From: Methylophilaceae bacterium
Lineage (GTDB): Bacteria > Pseudomonadota > Gammaproteobacteria > Burkholderiales > Methylophilaceae
Length of the DNA stretch: 64,000 bases
Assembly (NCBI GenBank): GCA_028342535.1
Contig: JAOLWQ010000003.1
Location: 62,001-126,000, forward strand
Direction of reading: 5' to 3'
The position numbers and the translations under genes were made by a program. Shown piece by piece: positions 33,754 through 42,212 of this stretch. A model generated the notes under the pieces. It saw only the letters and a program-made list of their open reading frames with translations, did not search any database and was not told the DNA's origin. The stretch's first letter is position 1, and every line of letters starts with the position of its first letter.

Positions 33754-35595
33754 ATGAGAAAAGATCAAATAGCTGATTTATTGCAGAAAGGTAATGCACT
33801 TCACCAGAAAAATAATTTTGTTGAAGCGCAAGTAATCTACGAAAAAATATTGAGTTTACATCCAGATCATTTTGATGCATTGCATCTGTTAGGCTCATTA
33901 TTAGGCCAACTTCAAAAATATTCAGAAGCTATTAAGTATTTATCTAAAGCATTAAAGATTAACTCAAATGATGCACGAACCCAATGCAATCAAGGTATTG
34001 TTCTTAAAGAGCTTAAGAGGTTTGATGAAGCACTCGTTAGTTATGATCATGCTATTGAGATTGAGCCAAACTATGCTGATGCTTTCAATAATAAAGGTAT
34101 TGCTCTTAAAGAGCTTAAGAGGTTTGATGAAGCACTCGTTAGTTATGATCATGCTATTGAGATTGAGCCAAAATTTGCACAAGCTCATTATAATCGAGGC
34201 ATTGCTTTACAGGCACTTAATCGATTTGATGAAGCTCTTTCAAATTATGATCAAGCAATAGGAATAAAATCAAACTATTTAAATGCCATTAATAATCGTG
34301 GTGTTGTTTTAAAAGAGCTTAAGCGTTTTAATGAAGCCCTTGATAATTACAATATGTTAATTAAGTTATTTGATTTTGCTAATAATGGATATAATCGCCA
34401 GGGTAATCAGTATAAGATTGACAAAGCAAAAGCTTATTATAACAAAGGAAAAACGCTACAAGAGCTGAAACGATTTGATGAAGCTCTTTCAAGTTACGAT
34501 TCAGCACAAGAAATACATCCAACAGATTACCCAGAGGCTTTAAATAATTCAGGCAATACAATGCAAGAAATTGGAAAATTTGATCGAGCTCTAATCAAAT
34601 ATAATCTTGCAATAAGTGCCAAGCCCGATTATGCCGATGCTTATTTTAATAAATCTATACTTTTACTTCTTTTGGGGAAATATATAGAAGGGTGGCAACT
34701 CTATCAGTGGCGATTTTTGCAAGAAGATAAAGTTGATACTGCTCGCTCATACCAACAACCATGTTGGTTAGGAGATGAACTATTAACTGACAAAACATTG
34801 TTAATTTACATAGAGCAAGGATTTGGTGATTATATTCAATTTATTCGTTACGCCCTTTTATTAGAGAGGTCAGGTGTAAACGTTATCCTTGAAGTTCCAT
34901 TAGAGCTAACGGGAGTTATTAAAACTTTAAAAGGAAATTTTAATCTTATTGAAAGTGGAAAAACTTTGCCTGATTTTGATTATCACTGTCCTGTGATGAG
35001 CTTGCCGTTTGCATTTAAAACAACGGTAAAAAGTATTCCTTCAAAACTGTTGAGTAAAAATATTAATAATCCTTATATTTACGTAGATGAAGATAAAAAG
35101 AAACTGTGGAGTAATTTATTAGGTGAGAAAAAAAATCATATTAAGAGAGTAGGGCTAGTGTGGTCAGGTAATCCTGAACATAAAAATGATCATAATCGTA
35201 GTTTGTTGCTTAAACAACTAACAAGTATATTTTCGTTATCTTTAGAGTTTCATTCTCTCCAAAAAGAAATAAGAGAAATCGATGCTCAAACTATGAAAGA
35301 CTTTCCTCATATTCACAATCATCAAGAGGATATAGTTGATTTTACCGATACTGCAGCACTGATTGATGCTATGGATATTATCATTTCAGTCGATACTTCA
35401 GTTGCTCATCTAGCAGGAGCAATGGGAAAGAAAATATGGATATTGTTACCTTACTTTCCTGACTTTAGATGGATGTTAAATAGAGATGATAGCCCTTGGT
35501 ATCCATCTGCAAAACTTTATAGACAAGAAAAGATAAACAATTGGGATAGTATATTAGAAAAGGTTAAGGCTGAATTGTTGAAGCTCATAAATTAA
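33754..35595 (+). CDS. TPR protein with C-terminal glycosyltransferase-like domain (paralog 2)
   Basis: This 613-residue paralog of the gene at 31581 has the same plan: TPR units (about 1-300), then IEGWQLYQWRF, LLIYIEQGFGDYIQFIRY, RVGLVWSGNPEHKNDHNRS and DIIISVDTSVAHLAGAMG. One spacer between TPRs (around residue 200-225) departs from the 34-residue rhythm. A GT2 gene follows 46 nt later. The pair may glycosylate related acceptors; no evidence fixes which. Confidence 0.8.
   Translation: MRKDQIADLLQKGNALHQKNNFVEAQVIYEKILSLHPDHFDALHLLGSLLGQLQKYSEAIKYLSKALKINSNDARTQCNQGIVLKELKRFDEALVSYDHAIEIEPNYADAFNNKGIALKELKRFDEALVSYDHAIEIEPKFAQAHYNRGIALQALNRFDEALSNYDQAIGIKSNYLNAINNRGVVLKELKRFNEALDNYNMLIKLFDFANNGYNRQGNQYKIDKAKAYYNKGKTLQELKRFDEALSSYDSAQEIHPTDYPEALNNSGNTMQEIGKFDRALIKYNLAISAKPDYADAYFNKSILLLLLGKYIEGWQLYQWRFLQEDKVDTARSYQQPCWLGDELLTDKTLLIYIEQGFGDYIQFIRYALLLERSGVNVILEVPLELTGVIKTLKGNFNLIESGKTLPDFDYHCPVMSLPFAFKTTVKSIPSKLLSKNINNPYIYVDEDKKKLWSNLLGEKKNHIKRVGLVWSGNPEHKNDHNRSLLLKQLTSIFSLSLEFHSLQKEIREIDAQTMKDFPHIHNHQEDIVDFTDTAALIDAMDIIISVDTSVAHLAGAMGKKIWILLPYFPDFRWMLNRDDSPWYPSAKLYRQEKINNWDSILEKVKAELLKLIN
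33994..34197 (+). repeat. Two tandem 102-bp TPR-coding units, nearly identical
   Basis: The units at 33994-34095 and 34096-34197 differ at one of their first roughly 80 bases (GGTATTGTTC against GGTATTGCTC) and then diverge. A third, more divergent unit starts at 34198. The near identity suggests a recent duplication or gene-conversion event within the TPR array. Confidence 0.92.
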
Positions 35596-35641
35596 TCTAT
35601 GAAAAAAATGTATGTAATAAAAATTTGATATAATCAAAAAA

Positions 35642-36421
35642 ATGAAAAAAATACCAGTAATTATTCCCTTCTTTAAAGATCATGATGCTTTAGATAAAGC
35701 AAAGCAATCGTTGGCAAATCAGAAAATTGCTACTGAGCTATTTATTCGTGATAACTCTTACGATAATATTCTTTACACTAAAGCAATTAATGAGGGCTTA
35801 AGAAAATTTTGCTTTAATAATTCGTATGATTTTATATTAGTCATGAACCAAGATGCTTACCCTTCTGCAAACTGCCTTGATGTCCTAGTTAAAACAATGG
35901 AAATGAATCCAAAATGTGGAATAGTTACGCCTGTAGCTTTTGATGAGCAAGGTAAAAATACGTGGTATGGTGGATTAGAGGCTTTTCCTTGGGGGCGACA
36001 TCGATTTGGAGAGAGTTCTCGACCAGACACCCCTGACTCATTACTTGAGCCTTTTCATACTCCCTGGGCTAATGGGGCATGTATGTTGCTTAGAGTTGAT
36101 ATGGTAAAAGAAATTGGCTTATTAGATGAAAATATGCAATTCATTTGTTCAGACGCAGATTATTCATTTACAGCAAGATCAAGAGGTTGGGAGATATTAG
36201 TATCACCTCGTGCAATCATTGAGCATGATCTTGGATCAAGCTCTCCTCTGAAAAATGATTGGTTAACTCAAGTTAAGCTAGAGGATCAGATTTATTTTGG
36301 AGAAAAATGGTTAAGCGGAGATGTATACAAAAAATTATCTTTTGAAGGTTCTTTATTAACTTCGTCAGTGATTGCAAATGAATTGGAAAAAAGTAGAAGC
36401 TATTTAAAAGAAATCAGCTAA
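35642..36421 (+). CDS. Family 2 glycosyltransferase (rhamnosyltransferase-like)
   Basis: A 259-residue GT-A protein. It starts IPVIIPFFKDHDALDKA and contains FILVMNQDAYPS (the DxD-type site), TPWANGACMLLRVDM and GLLDENMQFICSDADYSFTARSRG, the order expected in WcaA/rhamnosyltransferase-type GT2 enzymes. It stands next to the TPR-glycosyltransferases and may extend the glycan they start. Confidence 0.85.
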   Translation: MKKIPVIIPFFKDHDALDKAKQSLANQKIATELFIRDNSYDNILYTKAINEGLRKFCFNNSYDFILVMNQDAYPSANCLDVLVKTMEMNPKCGIVTPVAFDEQGKNTWYGGLEAFPWGRHRFGESSRPDTPDSLLEPFHTPWANGACMLLRVDMVKEIGLLDENMQFICSDADYSFTARSRGWEILVSPRAIIEHDLGSSSPLKNDWLTQVKLEDQIYFGEKWLSGDVYKKLSFEGSLLTSSVIANELEKSRSYLKEIS

Positions 36422-36496
36422 CAAATAATAAGTAAGAATGAATTATTTAATTAAAATATAGTCTTATATTTTTAAAAAAAAAAGGATAACAATTAA

Positions 36497-36625
36497 ATGT
36501 TAACAAATAAAACAGAAGAAGAATGTCCAGCCCATAAATGTAAACCTTTTATGGCTTTATGTTATTTGGCTGCTCTTTTTTTAATTTTAGGCATAGTCTC
36601 GTTTGTTAAATATCTCTTTAATTAA
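36497..36625 (+). CDS. 42-residue Cys-rich single-pass membrane protein
   Basis: ATG 36497 opens a short frame ending TAA 36623-36625. The product has a polar head with Cys10, His13, Cys15 (EECPAHKCKPF) and then Cys22 at the start of a hydrophobic helix (LAALFLILGIVSFV). The Cys/His spacing could bind a metal. An AAGGA lies 12 nt upstream, a rather long distance. No family is recognised; it is 25 nt before the next gene. Confidence 0.5.
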   Translation: MLTNKTEEECPAHKCKPFMALCYLAALFLILGIVSFVKYLFN

Positions 36626-36650
36626 TCTTAAAAGGTTTTTGTATAATAAA

Positions 36651-37028
36651 ATGAAAAAATCACTACTACTTTTCTTTTTTCTGCCCAATTTTGTAATGGC
36701 TGAAGTACTTCATGTTGATTTAATTTGCGAAGGAGAGTCAGCTCTTTATTGTGAAGATTCCAAAAAATGCGGAAATGAGCCGGCTGTTGAAATTATAAAG
36801 ATAGTTGGCAACACTTTAATTCATAAAATTCATGGGAATCAATTTTTAGAAGTCAATGACAATATGGTTAGTTATGAAGAGATCGATACGGATGGTTCAA
36901 TTGGATTCTCTCTTAATATAAATAGACAAACAGGTAAGATTGAAATAATAAGAGGTTGGAGCAAGCCATACCACTTTACTGGAGTATGTCAGCAACCTCA
37001 TATTAAAAATCCATACGATCCTACTTAA
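36651..37028 (+). CDS. Secreted protein of unknown function
   Basis: The start is taken as ATG 36651, giving a signal peptide MKKSLLLFFFLPNFVMA; a frame from 36603 adds 16 residues without sense. The 125-residue product has paired cysteines near the mature N-terminus (LICEGESALYCEDSKKCG) and one near the end, suggesting disulfides and a beta-rich periplasmic domain. I recognise no family. It is 19 nt before the DCC gene. Confidence 0.65.
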   Translation: MKKSLLLFFFLPNFVMAEVLHVDLICEGESALYCEDSKKCGNEPAVEIIKIVGNTLIHKIHGNQFLEVNDNMVSYEEIDTDGSIGFSLNINRQTGKIEIIRGWSKPYHFTGVCQQPHIKNPYDPT

Positions 37029-37047
37029 AAAGGGGATTGATAAAATC

Positions 37048-37419
37048 ATGATTTCAGTTTTTTATGATGATAAATGTAGTTTATGTTCTAGAGAGATTAA
37101 TTTTTATAAAAAAATTGCCCCAAAAGCTCCCTTGAAATGGTTAGGGATATCTTCCTCATCGAAAGAGTTAAAAAATGCAAAAGTAAAGCGCTTAGATGCA
37201 TTAATGTTTCTTCATGCAAGAGATCAGGATGGTATTTTTCACATAGGGGTAGATGCTTTTATATTGATTTGGCGTAATCTTCCATATTTTAAGTATATAA
37301 ATTATTTTATTTCGCTACCAGGAATTTATCAACTTGCTAATCTCATTTATGAAAAATTTGCTAAGTATCGCTTTAAAAATCTTGAACATTGCCAAATAGA
37401 ATTTCATAAAATAAAATAA
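37048..37419 (+). CDS. DCC-family thiol-disulfide oxidoreductase (DUF393)
   Basis: A 123-residue protein with the family opening VFYDDKCSLCSREINFY, the thioredoxin-like CxxC near residue 11, and RLDALMFLHARD later. DUF393 proteins are predicted cytosolic redox enzymes. It lies 13 nt before the DASH cryptochrome; such proteins are seen near photolyase genes elsewhere, but I cannot name a partner reaction. Confidence 0.85.
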   Translation: MISVFYDDKCSLCSREINFYKKIAPKAPLKWLGISSSSKELKNAKVKRLDALMFLHARDQDGIFHIGVDAFILIWRNLPYFKYINYFISLPGIYQLANLIYEKFAKYRFKNLEHCQIEFHKIK

Positions 37420-37432
37420 TTTTAAGATACTT

Positions 37433-38710
37433 ATGAGAGCTATATATTGGTTTAGAAACGATCTAAGGTTGAATGATAATCTCTCGTTAAATTTAGCACT
37501 CAATAAATCAGATGAAATTTTATTTGTATATATTCATGATATCGTTAATGATAATAAAGCTTCTTGGGGATTCAAGAAGATGGGAGAACATAGAAAATTA
37601 TTTTTATCACAAGGCTTAAAAGAATTAAACCAAAATTTAGGAAAATATGCTCATTCATTAAATATATACATTGATGATTCAGTAGATATCCTAAAAAAAT
37701 TAGTTACTAAGTATAAAATCGATACTATTTTTTGTGAATCAATTGAAGCTTTTGATGAGAAGAAACAAATAGAGTTACTGGGTAATTTAGAAATTAATGT
37801 TATTACTTATTTTCAGTCATCATTATTTAAAATAAATCAGTTACCTTTTGATATAGGCGGTTTACCTGATGTATTTACTAACTTCAGAAAAGCTCTTGAA
37901 CACTTTGACATTAAGCCAAATAAACCTGCAAGTCTTTCGAATAAAATATTTAATATAGCTTCAATTAAAGATATTAAGTTTGTTGAGCTAGAGACTAATC
38001 TAAATAGATATAGTGAGAGTTCATTTCCAATTATGGATAAAGATTTTATGGGTGGAGAAAAATCAGGTACTTTGTATTTAAAAAAATATTTTCAAAGCAA
38101 TAAAGCAGAGAGCTATAAATATACAAGGAATGAATTAACAGGGATAAACTTTTCAACTAAGTTTTCACCATGGCTTGCACTTGGCTATATTTCAGCAAGA
38201 CAAGTATTTTTCTCTTTGAGTGAGTATGAAAATAAGAATATTAAAAATGAAAGTACCTATTGGATTTTTTTTGAGCTACTCTGGAGAGATTATTTTAGGT
38301 TCATCATGATTAAATATGGAGAGAAATTATTTTTTAAAAGGGGTTTAAATTTATCAAAACAAAATATAAAACATGATGATGATAACTTTGAATTATGGAA
38401 AGCAGGAAAAACTAATAATAATTTCATTAATGCAGGTATGAATGAGCTTAGAGTAACAGGATTTTTATCAAATAGAATGAGACAAATTGTTGCGAGCTAT
38501 TTTATAAATGAATTAAGCTGTGATTGGAGAGCTGGCGCTGCATGGTTTGAATCAAAACTAATTGATTATGATGTTTATAGTAATCAAGGAAATTGGGCAT
38601 ATATTTCTGGATGTGGAACAGACCCTCGTGGCGGAAGATTATTTAATATTGAAAAACAACAAAAGATATACGATAAAAATTTTAATTATCAAATATTGTG
38701 GAATTTATAA
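37433..38710 (+). CDS. DASH-type cryptochrome/photolyase
   Basis: The 425-residue flavoprotein has the N-terminal antenna fold (AIYWFRNDLRLNDN) and a C-terminal FAD domain. DASH features are PDVFTNFRKALE, LLWRDYFRFIMIKYG and NWAYISGCGTDPRGGR with a following FNI. DASH proteins repair cyclobutane dimers, mainly in single-stranded DNA, and may also sense light. Its stop overlaps the next photolyase-like gene as TAATG. Confidence 0.92.
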   Translation: MRAIYWFRNDLRLNDNLSLNLALNKSDEILFVYIHDIVNDNKASWGFKKMGEHRKLFLSQGLKELNQNLGKYAHSLNIYIDDSVDILKKLVTKYKIDTIFCESIEAFDEKKQIELLGNLEINVITYFQSSLFKINQLPFDIGGLPDVFTNFRKALEHFDIKPNKPASLSNKIFNIASIKDIKFVELETNLNRYSESSFPIMDKDFMGGEKSGTLYLKKYFQSNKAESYKYTRNELTGINFSTKFSPWLALGYISARQVFFSLSEYENKNIKNESTYWIFFELLWRDYFRFIMIKYGEKLFFKRGLNLSKQNIKHDDDNFELWKAGKTNNNFINAGMNELRVTGFLSNRMRQIVASYFINELSCDWRAGAAWFESKLIDYDVYSNQGNWAYISGCGTDPRGGRLFNIEKQQKIYDKNFNYQILWNL

Positions 38711-40203
38711 TGAAAAAACTGCATGTCATATTAGGCAACCAATTATTTCCAATTAATAAAATAAATAAAAAAGAATCATCATTGGTGTTTATGGCGGAAG
38801 ATTATGATTTATGCTCTGAACATAAAAATCATAAATTAAAAATTTTAAATTTTCTAGTTTCAATGAGAGAGTATCGTGATCATTTAAAGAAAAATGGTTT
38901 TAAAGTTTTTTATGCTCAAATTGAAGAACCTGATTTTGATAAACCCTATGAATTAAAACTATTAAATATTTTAACTAAAGAAAAAATTAATGAGGTTTTA
39001 TTCTATGAAATAGAAGATTACTTGTTTGAAAAAAAGATTATTAATTTTTTAAATAAAAATTCTATTAAATATTCGATATCACCTTCACCAATGTTCTTAT
39101 GCTCAAGAAACAAATTTTTAGAATTTTCAAAAATAAATAAAACTCTTAGAATGGCTAGTTTTTATCAAATGATGAGGAAAGATTTAAAGATATTAGTTGA
39201 TGAAAAAGAGAAGCCAATTGGAGGTAAATGGTCATTTGATCTTGATAATAGAAAAAAACTTCCTAAAGATATTTTGCTTCCATCAATACCAAAAAATAAA
39301 CCTTCTATATATCTTGACGAATTAGATAAAATAATTAATTTAAAATTCAAACATCATCCAGGCACCACTAAAAATAATTGGGTACCTTTTAATAGAGAAC
39401 AGGCGATGGAAATGCTCGAGGATTTTCTAAAAAATAAACTTGAAAATTTTGGTAAGTATGAAGATGCTATAGATTCAAATAATAATTTTTTATTTCATAG
39501 TGCGCTAAGTCCAATTATAAATATGGGATTAATTACACCGATTGAAGTTATAGAAAAAACACTTATTTATCACACAAAGACACCTTTTCCATTAAATTCT
39601 CTTGAAGGCTTTATAAGACAAATTATAGGATGGAGAGAGTTCATTAGGGGAATATATCATTTAGAAGGCCAGAATGAGTCTGTTGGTAATTTTTGGAACC
39701 ATGATAGATGTTTAACAAAAGACTGGTATGACGGTACAACAGGGATTGTCCCCTTAGACGATGCTATTAAAGATTGTGTTAACTATGGTTATACGCATCA
39801 TATTCCAAGGCTAATGATTATTTCAAATATAATGAATTTATCTAGAATTCATCCAACTGAAATTCATAAATGGTTTATGGAAATGTTTGTAGATTCTGCA
39901 GACTGGGTAATGACACCTAATGTATTCGGAATGGGTACATTCGCTGATGGCGGATTATTTGCTACCAAACCTTACTCTTGTGGATCCAATTATATTTTAA
40001 AAATGAGTAATTATAAAAAGGGTGAATGGTGCGAAACATTAGATGGTCTGTACTGGAGTTTTATATCTGATAATGAATTATTTTTTAAAAAAAATCCTAG
40101 ACTATCAATTATAAGTAACTCACTTAAAAGAATGAAGCCTGAAAGAAAAGAAATTATTTTCAACAAAGCCAAAAATTTTATTAAAGAAAAGACAAAAAAA
40201 TAA
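38710..40203 (+). CDS. Photolyase-related protein (DPRP/FeS-BCP family), probably without the Fe-S cluster
   Basis: The 497-residue protein starts at ATG 38710; a 38698 start adds four residues. The N-terminal DPRP domain has VILGNQLFP. The FAD domain has FIRQIIGWREFIRGIYH, YTHHIPRLM, VFGMGTFADGGLFATKPY and LYWSF. Fe-S bacterial photolyases hold a [4Fe-4S] cluster with four Cys, including a CxxC after the KMSxY segment. Here that segment reads NYKKGEWCETLDGLYW, with only one Cys left, so the cluster is probably lost. Repair of (6-4) or cyclobutane dimers is expected from the family. Confidence 0.85.
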   Translation: MKKLHVILGNQLFPINKINKKESSLVFMAEDYDLCSEHKNHKLKILNFLVSMREYRDHLKKNGFKVFYAQIEEPDFDKPYELKLLNILTKEKINEVLFYEIEDYLFEKKIINFLNKNSIKYSISPSPMFLCSRNKFLEFSKINKTLRMASFYQMMRKDLKILVDEKEKPIGGKWSFDLDNRKKLPKDILLPSIPKNKPSIYLDELDKIINLKFKHHPGTTKNNWVPFNREQAMEMLEDFLKNKLENFGKYEDAIDSNNNFLFHSALSPIINMGLITPIEVIEKTLIYHTKTPFPLNSLEGFIRQIIGWREFIRGIYHLEGQNESVGNFWNHDRCLTKDWYDGTTGIVPLDDAIKDCVNYGYTHHIPRLMIISNIMNLSRIHPTEIHKWFMEMFVDSADWVMTPNVFGMGTFADGGLFATKPYSCGSNYILKMSNYKKGEWCETLDGLYWSFISDNELFFKKNPRLSIISNSLKRMKPERKEIIFNKAKNFIKEKTKK

Positions 40204-40212
40204 CCAAATTTT

Positions 40213-40374
40213 ATGAAAACTTGCCCAAAATGCAAATCTAATATGATTATAGATGTAATTTATGATGTCATTTCTCAGCCCGATACCCCTGTTAACAGAT
40301 GCAAATCTTGCGGGTATGAGTTTGGTGGTCTTGATAAGTATTTGAATGATGAATTTATTAATGATGATTTATAA
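40213..40374 (+). CDS. 53-residue zinc-ribbon protein
   Basis: ATG 40213 lies 9 nt after the photolyase stop. Two knuckles, CPKC (residues 4-7) and CKSC (30-33), are separated by a hydrophobic hairpin and followed by an acidic tail ending NDDL. This is a classic zinc-ribbon layout, suited to binding nucleic acid or a protein partner. It is too short to classify, and its position suggests co-expression with the photolyase pair. Confidence 0.7.
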   Translation: MKTCPKCKSNMIIDVIYDVISQPDTPVNRCKSCGYEFGGLDKYLNDEFINDDL

Positions 40375-40402
40375 TATATCAAATTGACAAAATTGTGTGT
40401 AC

Positions 40403-40804
40403 CTAAGCCTTCATAAAAAGTGGAATAATAAAAGCGAAAAGAAGTCCAATTAGAAATATTCCTAGTGATGTAAAATATATAACCATCGATAATTTTCTGG
40501 CTTGCATGCATGCATATGCTTGTTTTTTATCTGCAGGACATGGCATACTTTTAGTTTGGTACTGCATTATTCCAGAAATAATAAGTATTATAAATGCACC
40601 AATAAATATTGGAATTTTATATATAGAAAGAATTATCAATTGTGGAAATATCGAAATTAACGAGCTTAATGCTGCCCCTGCACCAATCGAAACTAATAGG
40701 GCAGGTAGCGCACAACAAAATATAGTTCCTGTACTGGTAAATAAAGCTAGATAATTTACTAGTTTATTTGACGTAATTATTTGAGTGTTCTTACTCAGAG
40801 TCAT
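40403..40804 (-). CDS. MerT-like metal transport membrane protein
   Basis: A 133-residue protein with three or four membrane helices. The vicinal Cys30-Cys31 in the first helix (TIFCCALPALL) and the cytoplasmic-loop pair Cys89 and Cys99 (MPCPADKKQAYACMQARK) copy the MerT plan of passing Hg(II) between cysteine pairs. It is the last gene of the csoR operon and overlaps the MerP-like gene by 14 nt. As no mercuric reductase is nearby and the regulator is CsoR-like, the cargo may be copper rather than mercury. Confidence 0.7.
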   Translation of the reverse strand: MTLSKNTQIITSNKLVNYLALFTSTGTIFCCALPALLVSIGAGAALSSLISIFPQLIILSIYKIPIFIGAFIILIISGIMQYQTKSMPCPADKKQAYACMQARKLSMVIYFTSLGIFLIGLLFAFIIPLFMKA

Positions 40805-41108
40805 ACTTATCCCTAATTTGAATCACAGAGTCAGAAACGACCTCAATTTTTTTAACATCGTAACCCGCCTCAGTAATGATTGTTGTAATAAGTTTATTAT
40901 CAATAACTTTGCCATCTTTCGATTCTATTGCGACAAAGTAATTCTCTAGATTAACAAAAACATCTTTTATATTTTTCGTTGATTTAAAACTTTTTTCAAG
41001 ACCTTGTGCACAAAATGCACATACCATCCCAAGAACCTCAATTTTTTGTGTCACTGCATTGCTATTTAAACTAAACAATAATATTGATAATAATGCTAAT
41101 TTTTTCAT
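40791..41108 (-). CDS. Periplasmic heavy-metal-binding protein, MerP-like
   Basis: A 105-residue protein with signal peptide MKKLALLSILLFSLNSNA and one heavy-metal-associated domain. The site is GMVCAFCAQGLEK with Cys30 and Cys33; the ferredoxin-like strands follow (DVFVNLENYFVAIE). It should hand a soft metal to the MerT-like membrane protein encoded directly downstream. Confidence 0.85.
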   Translation of the reverse strand: MKKLALLSILLFSLNSNAVTQKIEVLGMVCAFCAQGLEKSFKSTKNIKDVFVNLENYFVAIESKDGKVIDNKLITTIITEAGYDVKKIEVVSDSVIQIRDKYDSE

Positions 41109-41119
41109 AACGTGATCTC

Positions 41120-41773
41120 CTAAAATGTATACATCAAATGAATAGATGGGTCCCCAACTGTTGTTATCCCAGCATCCATAAATATTGCATTATTTATCAA
41201 TCTTAGGGTAGAGGTGTATTCAACTTTCGTGAATAGACTATTAGTATTTTTAGCTTTTAAAATAAGCCAGGGTTGTATTTTTTTATAGCTCGTTTCATAG
41301 AATGAAAAACCAGCTTCAATTTTACTCGTATCAAAATTATCATGTCCAACTCTTAAAAATTTATGTGAGATTAGCCCATAGATTCTTTTTGTTTCATAAT
41401 CAAATTGGAATTTAGGGCTTAAATAAGAATCTCTTTTCTCCTTGGAGTTTTTTTTAATACTCACTGTTCCAGCTTCAGTAAAAAGCCATAGGTTAGTTTG
41501 CGAGTTAATTGCATTTATTCTCATCAACTTCCTCAAATGAAATATCCCACCTGATTTTATCTGGTAATCCCTCCCTTTCATCTGGTGTGCTTTTATCCCT
41601 AATGAGTCTTTTGAGGTCATTGCATAACTTGATTCAACACTAGAATGATTTTTACTAATCGTAGTCATGCTGGTGATTGAGCCCTTAAAATTCATCGGTG
41701 CTGCCTGAAGTCCTGATTGGTAGATAACTAAGAGTCCGATAACCATTGCATAAATTTTAATTATTTTTATCAT
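41120..41773 (-). CDS. Exported protein of unknown function, possibly a small outer-membrane barrel
   Basis: A 217-residue protein with an N-terminal hydrophobic segment ending LQAAP, probably a signal peptide. The mature part alternates polar and aromatic residues in beta-strand fashion (KRIYGLISHKFLR, KIEAGFSFYETSY) and ends in aromatic Phe (LMYTF), the usual outer-membrane insertion signal. It overlaps csoR by 4 nt and is 11 nt before the MerP-like gene, so a role in metal passage or resistance is inferred. Confidence 0.6.
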   Translation of the reverse strand: MIKIIKIYAMVIGLLVIYQSGLQAAPMNFKGSITSMTTISKNHSSVESSYAMTSKDSLGIKAHQMKGRDYQIKSGGIFHLRKLMRINAINSQTNLWLFTEAGTVSIKKNSKEKRDSYLSPKFQFDYETKRIYGLISHKFLRVGHDNFDTSKIEAGFSFYETSYKKIQPWLILKAKNTNSLFTKVEYTSTLRLINNAIFMDAGITTVGDPSIHLMYTF

Positions 41774-42054
41774 CGTTTGTATAAGTTAGTAAGCTCCTGA
41801 ATTTTTTCTGCCTGTACTTTTTTATCTTTTGAATGAAATGCATCCATCACGCAGGTTTCAAGGTGTTTTTGAAGCATAATAATTTCTAGAGACTGGCAGG
41901 CTGAGCTTACCGCTTTTAATTGAGTAATGATCTCTGGACAATACCTTTTGTCCTGAATCATTTTTTTTATTCCATTTAATTGACCTACGACTTTGTTTAT
42001 TCTTGGAATATGCTTTTCATAATTTGGGTGTTTAGAATCACAACTTTTATCCAT
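41770..42054 (-). CDS. csoR: CsoR-family metal-sensing repressor
   Basis: This 94-residue protein of the CsoR/RcnR/FrmR family has RINKVVGQLNGIKKMI in helix one. The candidate Cu(I) ligands Cys39, His64 and Cys68 (RYCPE, QKHLETC) have spacings of 25 and 4, the same as in mycobacterial CsoR. Metal binding should release DNA. It is first in a four-gene minus-strand operon, and a matching palindromic operator lies in its promoter. Confidence 0.9.
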   Translation of the reverse strand: MDKSCDSKHPNYEKHIPRINKVVGQLNGIKKMIQDKRYCPEIITQLKAVSSACQSLEIIMLQKHLETCVMDAFHSKDKKVQAEKIQELTNLYKR

Positions 42055-42082
42055 AATTTTTCCTTAAATTTTGATTATTTAT

Positions 42083-42111
42083 ACTCTATACCCCTATAGG
42101 GTATTAATCAA
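42083..42111 (-). promoter_or_regulatory. csoR operon promoter with CsoR-type operator
   Basis: On the minus strand a -35 box TTGATT (42111-42106) and a -10 box TAGAGT (42088-42083) are 17 nt apart. The perfect palindrome ATACCC-CTATA-GGGTAT at 42088-42104 fills the spacer. It resembles known CsoR operators (TACCC arms around a short spacer), so the repressor would block RNA polymerase in the absence of metal. Confidence 0.8.
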
Positions 42112-42212
42112 GTATTTATTTAAAAAATTACGATCATAATAACAATAATTTTTTTAGAACTTTGTTTGGTAATTGGTATCATACTGAGTAATATTGCATA
42201 ATTAATTTAAGG

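Noticed and set aside
33964-34188. Minus-strand 74-codon frame with an internal repeat
   Set aside because: The repeat is only the antisense of the duplicated TPR units; it is not an independent gene.
33968-34261. Plus-strand 97-codon frame in the TPR repeats
   Set aside because: It is an out-of-frame reading of the same 102-bp duplication.
40403-41108. A full mercury-resistance operon
   Set aside because: MerA and MerR are absent, and the regulator is CsoR-like with a CsoR-type operator, so the mer name was used only as a likeness.
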